Assembly: GCA_947456995.1 (NCBI GenBank)
Contig: CANGVB010000217.1
Coordinates: 1-6,449, forward strand
Length of the DNA: 6,449 bases
Direction of reading: 5' to 3'
From: Bryobacteraceae bacterium
GTDB taxonomy: Bacteria > Acidobacteriota > Terriglobia > Bryobacterales > Bryobacteraceae
Under the pieces are notes generated by a model, which was not told the DNA's origin, did no database searches, and saw nothing but the letters and a program-made list of their open reading frames with translations. Positions within the stretch are counted from its first letter, which is position 1; every line of letters starts with the position of its first letter. Made by a program: the position numbers and the translations under genes. Of this stretch, positions 1-5,679 are shown piece after piece.

Positions 1-2436
1 ATTGAATCGCTTGTTGCGGGGCAACTGAATCAGGAAGTGCTGGCACAGACGACCGTGCGGGATCTGGTGATGTCGGACGGGTTTTCGATACCCCAATTTG
101 TGTTTCGTATTTCGCGCAGCCGGGGTACAACGCAGCTGCTGTTTACGATGAGTGCGAGTTATCAGCCGAATGGGGTGACGATTCCGGAATACACGTCTAC
201 GCATGCGCTGGCTGTGGATAGTTTGACCGGGCGGGTGAGCTTTCCGACCGAGCTGCCGCTGAATACGCAGGTGCTGCGGATTTACTGGGCGGTTGTGGTT
301 GCGTTGCCGGGATTGTTGAATGAGCGTGCCGATATCAAGGCGGTGGACCCGACTCCGTTTGGGCGTCTGTTGTTTACCCCGGAGGAGGTGCGTGGTTTTG
401 CGACAACGATCTCGCGGGCAGTGCTGAATTATGCGAGCCCTACGTTTGCGCCGGTTGTGGATGCGAGCTGCGTGAAGGGGCCGTTTCAGGCTTGTGCGGC
501 GCAGGATGCTTTGGAGAGCTTTGGTGAGGCTTTGTCGAGGAATGGGGCTGAGTATCTGGCCACTGGTGCGACTACGCCTGCGCGGATTATCGGCGGCAAT
601 CTGGCGAGCTGGGCCAGAGGGGGGGCGCTTGCGAATACGACAGTTGCGAATCTGATGACGGTGTTGAAGCCTTTGACACTGCTGTGGCCGACGCTTGAGC
701 GCGATGCGGTGGTGGCAGCGGACCGGACAGCGATCACAAACTGGCTGCGGCCCTTTTATGGGACGGTGGCCGGATCGATTTCGCTGCCGGATTATCGTGG
801 GCTGGAGGCAGCTTCGATTCGAATGATGGATTCGATTCAGCGCCGGGATGACGCGGGTTTTGCTTTGTCGGTGGAGCGGTACTTTATTGCTTTGCAGCAG
901 ATGCGTGCCGATGGGTCTATGCCGCTTGAGGCGCAGCGTGGGGCGTGTGCGTTGAACTACAGCAATCGTGCGGTGGCGAATCTGGTGACGATTGCCGAGT
1001 CTGCTGCGGCGCAAGGGTATGATCTTTATTCGCTGAAGGTGAACGGGCGGTCGCTTGATACCGCGATTGAATTCCTACTGGATGCTTATGACAATGGGGC
1101 ACTGATTGCCCGCTACAACAATCCTTCGGCTGATTGTGAGTTGGGGAATGTGTCTTTGGATCGACGGGCGTTGGAGCTTTCTGGCTCGACGAGCTCTCCG
1201 GCGGCGTGGATCGAAATCTATCTGGCGCGCTTTCCCAACACAACATTGTCCAACCGGTTGAAATCGCGAGTTGGATTGACGGGATTTGCCCGGCGGCCGC
1301 TGAGCCATTTCTCTGCTGGTGCGAATACGACTTGTCTGTTTTTGACACCGCAGGAACTGAGCCCGATTCCTCTGCCGTTGCTGGATGCGTTTGTTGGGAA
1401 TCAACAGAGTGGAGCTACACGCGCGGTGTTGCCTGAGCGGATTGGAGCCCGGGTGAGAACGGCTGCTGGTGTGCCTGTGCCGAATGTGCTGGTGCAGTTT
1501 GCAGTGAGTGATGGGACGGCTACGGTGGAGCCTGCTTCCGGATTGACGGATCCGTTTGGGGTTGCCTATGCGAGGTTGACGCTGGGTGCGCGGTCTGGCG
1601 TGGTGCGGGTTACGGCGGCTGCGGTGGGGGTGGCTCCGGTAGTGTTTACGGCTACGGCTCGTGGTGATGATCCTAAGCTGACGCCCGGCGGGATTGTGGG
1701 TGTTGGTGGCAGTGTGCCGAGTGTGAGGAGTGCTGCGCCCGGGGCGATTTTGTCGCTGTATGGGGCAGACTTTGTTCCGGCCAGCGTGGGGCGGCGCGCA
1801 ACCTTGAGGGATGGCCGATTGCCCACGATGCTGGAAGGCCTTTGTGTTTACTTTGGGACCACGCCGGCGTTTCTGCTGGACGCTTATCCGACGCAGTTGA
1901 ATGTGATTGTGCCTGCACTGACGGGGGCTAGCGCTGAGGTTCGGGTTGCGAAGAATTGCGGGTCGCCGAATGAAGAGCGGACGGATCCGCAGACAGTTGC
2001 GGTGGCGGCTGCAGCGCCTGAGTTCTTTTTCTTTGACGCGACGGCGAGCGGTGTGAATCCTGTTGCGGCGGTGGATGCTGTGACACAGCAGTTCTTTGGG
2101 CCACTTACCTTGTTTGAAGGGAATGCCAAGCCTGCCAAGCCGGGTGATCTGGTTACGCTTTATCTGACAGGGCTTGGGGCGACGACGCCTTCGGTTGCGC
2201 CTGGGGCGATTGCTACGGGACAGTCGACGGTGAGGGGCAATCTGGAGTTGAGGCTGGCAGGGCAGGTGATTGCGCCGAGCAACATTTTGTATGCCGGATT
2301 CTCACCTGGTTCGTTGATTTATCAGATCAACTTTCGAGTGCCTGCGGGGCTTCCGGCGAGCAATCAGCCGATCTCGGTGACTGTGGATGGACAGACTAGT
2401 CCAGTGGGTGTATACCTAACCTTGTCGTTGCGTTGA
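1..2436 (+). CDS. Secreted alginate-lyase-like protein with Big_1-type Ig and TIGR03437-like C-terminal domains (5' partial)
   Basis: The frame is open from base 1 to the TGA at 2434-2436 (811 codons). The GTG at 37 has no ribosome site before it, so the true start and any signal peptide lie upstream of the window. Numbering here counts from base 1. Residues 1 to about 130 are unassigned. Residues about 155-415 resemble the alginate lyase family (PF05426/PL5): N-L-A-S-W-A-R-G-G-A-L at 200-210, then A-D-G-S-M-P-L-E-A-Q-R-G at 303-314 and A-L-N-Y with Tyr320, matching the family's D-G-x-x-P-x-E and A-L-x-Y motifs. Where AlgL has N-N-H-x-Y-W, this protein reads S-L-P-D-Y-R (261-266), so the catalytic His seems absent. 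Residues about 479-555 look like a bacterial Ig-like Big_1 domain (V-P-V-P-N-V-x-V-x-F, then G-x-A-x-x-x-L-T-L-G). Residues about 564-811 look like TIGR03437. An extracellular, glycan-facing role is inferred; enzymatic activity is uncertain. The domain calls rest on motif recognition only. Confidence 0.8.
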   Translation: MESLVAGQLNQEVLAQTTVRDLVMSDGFSIPQFVFRISRSRGTTQLLFTMSASYQPNGVTIPEYTSTHALAVDSLTGRVSFPTELPLNTQVLRIYWAVVVALPGLLNERADIKAVDPTPFGRLLFTPEEVRGFATTISRAVLNYASPTFAPVVDASCVKGPFQACAAQDALESFGEALSRNGAEYLATGATTPARIIGGNLASWARGGALANTTVANLMTVLKPLTLLWPTLERDAVVAADRTAITNWLRPFYGTVAGSISLPDYRGLEAASIRMMDSIQRRDDAGFALSVERYFIALQQMRADGSMPLEAQRGACALNYSNRAVANLVTIAESAAAQGYDLYSLKVNGRSLDTAIEFLLDAYDNGALIARYNNPSADCELGNVSLDRRALELSGSTSSPAAWIEIYLARFPNTTLSNRLKSRVGLTGFARRPLSHFSAGANTTCLFLTPQELSPIPLPLLDAFVGNQQSGATRAVLPERIGARVRTAAGVPVPNVLVQFAVSDGTATVEPASGLTDPFGVAYARLTLGARSGVVRVTAAAVGVAPVVFTATARGDDPKLTPGGIVGVGGSVPSVRSAAPGAILSLYGADFVPASVGRRATLRDGRLPTMLEGLCVYFGTTPAFLLDAYPTQLNVIVPALTGASAEVRVAKNCGSPNEERTDPQTVAVAAAAPEFFFFDATASGVNPVAAVDAVTQQFFGPLTLFEGNAKPAKPGDLVTLYLTGLGATTPSVAPGAIATGQSTVRGNLELRLAGQVIAPSNILYAGFSPGSLIYQINFRVPAGLPASNQPISVTVDGQTSPVGVYLTLSLR

Positions 2437-2469
2437 TATCCTTTTGGAGTTGTCCTCAACGATTTTTTC

Positions 2470-2474
2470 AGGAG
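2470..2474 (+). promoter_or_regulatory. Shine-Dalgarno site of the aldolase gene
   Basis: AGGAG lies 10 bases before the ATG at 2485. It is the clearest ribosome-binding site in the window and fixes the start of the aldolase gene. The 48-base gap after the preceding stop shows no convincing promoter or terminator hairpin, so co-transcription with the upstream secreted-protein gene remains possible. Confidence 0.7.
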
Positions 2475-2484
2475 CACTCTAATT

Positions 2485-3324
2485 ATGTCTACACAATCCG
2501 GCGCCGAGTTCAAAGCAGAACTGCGCAATGGCAGCCCCAAGATGGGCCTCTTTTTGAATTCTGCTTCGCCGACAGTGGCCGAGCAGTTGGCGCATAGCGG
2601 TTATGACTGGTTGCTAGTCGATGCGCAGCATGGCCCGATGGGTTATGAGAAGCTGAGCGCGATGCTTTGTGCGATCGCCAGTGGCGGTGCGAAGTCGATG
2701 GTTCGCGTCGCTGGTTATGGCGACCGTCAGGGGATTCAGCAGGCGCTGGATCTTGGCGCAGATGGCGTGCTGGTGCCTTACATCAACACGGCAGAAGAAG
2801 CACGGCAGGCAGTGAGCTGCTGCCATTACCCGACGGCCGGGACACGCAGTGTCTACTTCCCGCAGCGTGCCACCAACAAGGCCGGGCTGCTTGGTTATGC
2901 AGGGGCGGCCAACAAGAATGTGATCGTGGCGCTGCAGGTTGAGACACATGACTGCATCAAGAACATGACTGAGATTGCGGCTGTTCCTGGTGTGGACATT
3001 CTCTTCCTGGGCCAGAACGATCTGTGCATGTCTATGTGCCTGTTTGAGACCTATGTGTTCCCCGAGATGTACACGAGCCCTGAGTTGCTTGCGGCAACTA
3101 CGACGCTGATCGAAGAAGCCAAGAAGAACAATGTGATTCTCGGGTTGTTCCTGTTTGGGACTGCGCGCGTGGGCGAGTTCCTCGACAAGGGCTTTACGTT
3201 CATCTCGATTGGTAACGATCTGCATCACATCCTGACGCAGACGGGCGCGCATGTTGCGGCACTGGAAGGTATTGGAGCAGAGAAGGGCAAGCCCTGGTCT
3301 CGCCGCTCCACCAACTTGCTGTAA
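2485..3324 (+). CDS. HpcH/HpaI-family class II (metal-dependent) aldolase
   Basis: This 279-residue TIM-barrel enzyme belongs to the HpaI/GarL/RhmA group. These aldolases use a divalent metal to cleave 2-keto-3-deoxy or 4-hydroxy-2-oxo acids to pyruvate (or a related 2-oxo acid) plus an aldehyde, in the cytoplasm. The key residues are visible: His49 in V-D-A-Q-H-G-P, Arg74 in M-V-R-V-A, the metal ligand Glu153 in L-Q-V-E-T, and the metal ligand Asp179 in G-Q-N-D-L. As I recall HpaI (His45, Arg70, Glu149, Asp175), every one is shifted by exactly four, so the core has no insertion. G-T-R-S followed by P-Q-R-A and G-Y also fits the family. After the metal Asp, the usual small S-x-x-G segment is replaced by a Cys/Met/aromatic-rich stretch (C181 to about F191), which may change the substrate pocket. 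The ATG is supported by AGGAG. The permease gene follows 9 bases later, so the two probably act on one substrate. The exact substrate cannot be read from the sequence. Confidence 0.92.
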   Translation: MSTQSGAEFKAELRNGSPKMGLFLNSASPTVAEQLAHSGYDWLLVDAQHGPMGYEKLSAMLCAIASGGAKSMVRVAGYGDRQGIQQALDLGADGVLVPYINTAEEARQAVSCCHYPTAGTRSVYFPQRATNKAGLLGYAGAANKNVIVALQVETHDCIKNMTEIAAVPGVDILFLGQNDLCMSMCLFETYVFPEMYTSPELLAATTTLIEEAKKNNVILGLFLFGTARVGEFLDKGFTFISIGNDLHHILTQTGAHVAALEGIGAEKGKPWSRRSTNLL

Positions 3325-3333
3325 TCTGTAACG

Positions 3334-4656
3334 ATGACACCTGGAACGCCACTGCTGATAGCTACGCTCGCGGCAGTGGCGTTGCTGCTTTTTCTGATCC
3401 TTTATTTGCGGCTGCATGCTTTTCTGGCGCTGCTGATTTCGAGCTTTTCGCTTGGGCTGATGACGGGGATGTCGCCGGCGAAGTTGCTGAAATCGATTCA
3501 GGTGGGGTTTGGTGAGGCTTTGGGGTTTATTGCTGTTGTTGTTGCACTGGGGGCGATTATTGGGCGCTTTCTCGAGCATTCGGGCGGGGGCCGGCATCTT
3601 GCGGAGTGGTTGCTTGAGAAGTTTGGATCGAAGCTGACGCCCTGGGCTTTGTTGACGGCGGCGTTTCTGGTGGGGTTGCCGTTGTTCTTTGAGGTGGGCT
3701 TCATCATCATCGTGCCGCTGGCGTGGAGTCTGGCGCGGGAATCGAAGAAGAGCCTGCTGTATTACGGGTTGCCGATGGGATGTGCGTTGACTGTGGTGCA
3801 TGCGATGGTGCCGCCGCATCCTGCGCCGGCCGCTGCTGCGCAGATGTTTCATGCGGATCTGGGTAAGACGATTTTGTGGGGGATTGCGATCTCGATTCCG
3901 ATGGCGATTTCGGGTGGGATTGGCTATGGCTTGTGGATCGCGAAGCGGATGTTTATTCCGGTGCCTGAGATTGCGACCAAGGATGTGCGGGTGGAGAATC
4001 CCCCGAGTGTGCCGATGGTGTTGCTGCTCTTGTTGATGCCTGTGACGCGGATCTTTATCGCTACGTTTATGAACCTGGAGAATCCGAAGGCGGATAACTG
4101 GTTTACGCTCGTGGGGCATCCGTTTAGTGCGTTGTTGCTTACGACGCTGGTGACGCTGGTTTGTCTGGGGGCGCAGAGGGCGATGAGCAGGGCGCAGATC
4201 TCGTCGATGGCGAATGAGTCGCTTGCGCCGATTGGGGCGCTGCTTGCGATTATGGGCGGTGGCGGGGCGTTTAAGCAGGTGATTGTGGATTCGGGCGTAG
4301 GGCCGTATGCGGGCCAGCTGCTTGCTTCGTCGGCGATTCCGCCTATCTTGGTGGCTTACGTGGTGGCGACGGCGCTACGGGTGGCTCAGGGCTCTGCTAC
4401 GGTGGCGATTATTACGGCGGCGGGGATTGTTGCGCCACTGGTGAAGGATATTCCGGGGCAATCGCCGGAGTTGCTGGTGTTGTCGCTGTGCGCGGGCGGG
4501 ACGATTTTGTCGCATGTGAATGATGCGGGTTTTTGGTTGGTGAATCAGTATCTGGGGCTGACGGTGCCGGAGACGTTGCGGACCTGGACGGTGATGAAGG
4601 TGATTACGTCGGTGGTGGGGATTGCGATTATTCTGGTGGTGGACTGGTTGCGGTGA
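3334..4656 (+). CDS. GntP-family sugar-acid:proton symporter
   Basis: This 440-residue, very hydrophobic inner-membrane protein has about a dozen membrane segments and matches the usual GntP-family length (about 440-450). Family signatures are clear and in order: G-L-P-L-F-F-E-V-G-F (114-123), H-A-M-V-P-P-H-P-A-P (156-165), R-V-A-Q-G-S-A-T-V-A (349-358) and S-H-V-N-D-A-G-F-W (393-401). Known members import gluconate, fructuronate, idonate or related acids with protons; the substrate here is unresolved. It starts 9 bases after the aldolase stop with no clear Shine-Dalgarno, which suggests translational coupling in one operon. The pairing implies import of the acid that the aldolase, or enzymes elsewhere, degrade. 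Codon use differs from the aldolase: Gly is mostly GGG here but mostly GGC/GGT there. The gene is intact, with no frameshift or missing signature. Confidence 0.95.
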   Translation: MTPGTPLLIATLAAVALLLFLILYLRLHAFLALLISSFSLGLMTGMSPAKLLKSIQVGFGEALGFIAVVVALGAIIGRFLEHSGGGRHLAEWLLEKFGSKLTPWALLTAAFLVGLPLFFEVGFIIIVPLAWSLARESKKSLLYYGLPMGCALTVVHAMVPPHPAPAAAAQMFHADLGKTILWGIAISIPMAISGGIGYGLWIAKRMFIPVPEIATKDVRVENPPSVPMVLLLLLMPVTRIFIATFMNLENPKADNWFTLVGHPFSALLLTTLVTLVCLGAQRAMSRAQISSMANESLAPIGALLAIMGGGGAFKQVIVDSGVGPYAGQLLASSAIPPILVAYVVATALRVAQGSATVAIITAAGIVAPLVKDIPGQSPELLVLSLCAGGTILSHVNDAGFWLVNQYLGLTVPETLRTWTVMKVITSVVGIAIILVVDWLR

Positions 4657-4722
4657 GATTGCATTGGCTGTGTCAGTGGGACTCTGTGCCTGTGGCAATC
4701 TGACTCAATGTAAACTGATGAT

Positions 4723-4947
4723 TTGGAACCACTGATCAAGACGCGACTGCCGAAGCAGCGGGCGTGCAATGAAAAAAACGAAAAGGGCAAGATTTGTGCG
4801 GGTCACCTGAAGAGGTGGTTCACATTTGGTGGGGATATTGTGGATCGATTTGGGGCTGATGCGGAGCTTTACCGCTGTGAAAAATGCAAGGCGATTTATC
4901 TGCCAAACCCGGAAGAGACTCCACGGACGGCGACGCTGGCTTGGTAG
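4723..4947 (+). CDS. Small zinc-ribbon-like protein, TTG start
   Basis: This 74-residue protein has a Cys/His pattern typical of a compact zinc-binding fold. C-A-G-H-L-K-R-W-F lies at 25-33, then a linker holds a D-I-V-D-R-F-G-A-D-A-E-L segment, then Y-R-C-E-K-C-K at 50-56. The likely ligands are Cys25/His28 and Cys52/Cys55, with Cys15 as an alternative. I recall similar small proteins in Acidobacteriota but know no assigned function. The frame is closed upstream by a TAA at 4711, leaving TTG at 4723 as the first usual start. No Shine-Dalgarno is evident, and there is no in-frame ATG or GTG before the first conserved Cys, so a TTG start or a nearby CTG start is forced. A weak -10-like TAAACT (4711-4716) sits where a leaderless transcript would begin, but I see no matching -35. 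It lies 66 bases after the permease gene and may be a separate unit. The coding call is fairly sure; the start is not. Confidence 0.65.
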   Translation: MEPLIKTRLPKQRACNEKNEKGKICAGHLKRWFTFGGDIVDRFGADAELYRCEKCKAIYLPNPEETPRTATLAW

Positions 4948-4996
4948 TGGTTTGAAATCGTGCTAAATTAATGGATTCTTTGACTTTGCCGATAGA

Positions 4997-5009
4997 CTGC
5001 GTAGCGCAG
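4997..5009. repeat. Short tight hairpin beside the large palindrome
   Basis: CTGCG (4997-5001) and CGCAG (5005-5009) are perfectly complementary around a three-base loop. A second small hairpin follows, with CTGTG at 5017-5021 and CGCAG at 5026-5030. That one overlaps the outer arm of the large palindrome, so the two folds would exclude each other. This may be part of one structured RNA or a chance pairing. Confidence 0.3.
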
Positions 5010-5024
5010 CTAAAGGCTGTGGTT

Positions 5025-5111
5025 CCGCAGGGCGCTTCTCATTAGATAGACCGCATCGGATTCGGGTGGGTGGGTTTTGCTAGATCCTCCTCCGATGCGG
5101 TCCGCCCTCGG
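5025..5111. ncRNA. Large stem-loop; candidate structured RNA or palindromic element
   Basis: A perfect 12-base inverted repeat, GACCGCATCGGA at 5049-5060 and its complement at 5091-5102, encloses a 30-base loop containing three GGG tracts. The pairing continues outward. A-G-G-G-C-G (5029-5034) pairs with CGCCCT (5103-5108), and CCG (5025-5027) pairs with CGG (5109-5111). Between the inner and outer stems there is a 14-base one-sided bulge (5035-5048), and one extra base (5028) in the outer stem. That is 21 base pairs in an 87-base element, well beyond chance for a region this size. No T-run follows, so it is not a simple intrinsic terminator. It fits a folded RNA (strand unknown) or a DNA palindrome used by a recombinase or regulator. 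I could not match it to a known RNA family by eye. Confidence 0.5.
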
Positions 5112-5241
5112 TTACTACTGGGGCAACAATCGGTGCGCCTGCTGCAAATAGCGTAACGGTTCCCGCCATCTTGCTGGACAAAGGCCCGCGTCCTAATTCA
5201 ACCCTTCATCCAACAGCTATCTGCATTGCCGGTACTCCGAT

Positions 5242-5266
5242 TGTAGAGAAACCAAACTGTAGAGAA
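5242..5266. repeat. Short direct repeat, 16-base period
   Basis: TGTAGAGAA occurs at 5242-5250 and again at 5258-5266, separated by seven bases. A 16-base period is more than one helical turn, so it could be a paired binding site, but nothing else supports a function. Confidence 0.3.
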
Positions 5267-5286
5267 CACAATATTGAAAGATCCGG

Positions 5287-5314
5287 GAAACGAAGACTTC
5301 GTTTCAAAGTTTTT
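5287..5314 (+). terminator. Weak terminator-like hairpin
   Basis: GAAACGAA (5287-5294) and TTCGTTTC (5298-5305) form an eight-base stem with a three-base loop. A run of five T (5310-5314) follows after four bases. The stem is A/T-rich and the T-run is offset, so termination would be weak. The gene it would end is unclear, as the nearest upstream stop is at 4947. Confidence 0.25.
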
Positions 5315-5493
5315 GGCCTATGGCTCGTATATTGGTGAGCATCTTTAGGGCCATGTAAAAATCTCTTTACAATTGATTGAAGACATAAAAATCCCCTCTG
5401 GTGCAACCGCATAACGGATGAGTGAGCGGTTCGTAAATACTGATCCCGACTCCCGCAAGCACGCAAGTCTTTTTGGACCCGCTCGCTTTACCG

Positions 5494-5522
5494 CCTGCCA
5501 GTTGCATCAGAGGGCAGGTTTT
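5494..5522 (+). terminator. Possible rho-independent terminator
   Basis: CCTGCC (5494-5499) and GGCAGG (5513-5518) form a G/C-rich six-base stem with a 13-base loop, followed directly by TTTT (5519-5522). Orientation fits a + strand transcript ending here, perhaps an untranslated RNA from the hairpin-rich stretch upstream. The short stem and T-run make this tentative. Confidence 0.35.
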
Positions 5523-5575
5523 AAAGGTACTCCATCAATTCACTAGCTAAGATAGCAAATCTAGGGCCACCGTTG

Positions 5576-5611
5576 CACAAAAAGATTCTATTGAAAACAA
5601 TAGGCTTTGTG
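5576..5611. repeat. Hairpin upstream of the secreted-protein gene
   Basis: CTATTG (5588-5593) and CAATAG (5598-5603) pair around an AAAA loop. The stem continues outward after a small internal loop, with CACAAAAAG (5576-5584) pairing with CTTTGTG (5605-5611) and two A bulged, for 13 pairs in all. It sits 69 bases before the ATG at 5680. It may be part of the leader of that gene, an operator, or a terminator-like barrier; no T-run follows. Confidence 0.35.
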
Positions 5612-5679
5612 ATGGCTTTGGTTGAGCGGCGCGGCAATCTGGACACGTCTGTGTAGCGCTGTGACACACTGATAGAACA

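Larger units (their letters stand above)
4948..5679. other. Gene-poor intergenic region with multiple hairpins
   Basis: About 730 bases lack a convincing gene. Composition is more A/T-rich and mixed than in the flanking genes, with stop codons frequent in all + frames. It contains a strong palindrome (5025-5111) and smaller inverted repeats at 5287-5305, 5314-5353, 5354-5371, 5405-5431, 5494-5518 and 5576-5611. It also has a 9-base direct repeat (5242-5250 and 5258-5266). No tRNA T-loop consensus, rRNA, transposase fragment or CRISPR repeat is seen. The region could be a leader plus an untranslated RNA, or the relic of a decayed gene or element. An unstarted open frame at 5084-5335 reads partly protein-like. 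Confidence 0.6.

Noticed and set aside
37..39. GTG at 37 as the start of the first gene
   Set aside because: The frame is open to base 1, there is no spaced ribosome site, and no signal peptide follows as a secreted protein would need. The gene almost certainly begins upstream.
2614..4119. Long minus-strand open frame (501 codons) opposite the aldolase and permease genes
   Set aside because: It spans two clearly real genes on the other strand and is rich in R, Q, H and P, as expected from reading G/C-biased codons backwards. It has no recognisable domain.
4656..4701. Inverted repeat AGATTGC (4656-4662) and GCAATCT (4695-4701) after the permease stop
   Set aside because: Only seven pairs with a 32-base loop and no T-run, so it does not qualify as a terminator and may be chance.
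5061..5075. G-quadruplex in the palindrome loop
   Set aside because: Only three GGG tracts are adjacent; a fourth is missing, so an intramolecular quadruplex is not supported.
5366..5391. Promoter-like TTTACA followed by an A/T-rich stretch
   Set aside because: No -10 box at 16-18 base spacing. The nearest candidate is 12-14 bases away, and TTTACA is also an arm of a hairpin.
5206..5466. Minus-strand open frame of 86 codons in the gene-poor region
   Set aside because: It has no domain and no ribosome site, and it crosses several inverted repeats. Not convincing as a gene.
5418..5546. Small + strand ORF (ATG at 5418, TAG at 5544-5546, 42 codons)
   Set aside because: No Shine-Dalgarno, a stop codon two codons before the ATG, no known motif, and it contains the terminator-like hairpin.
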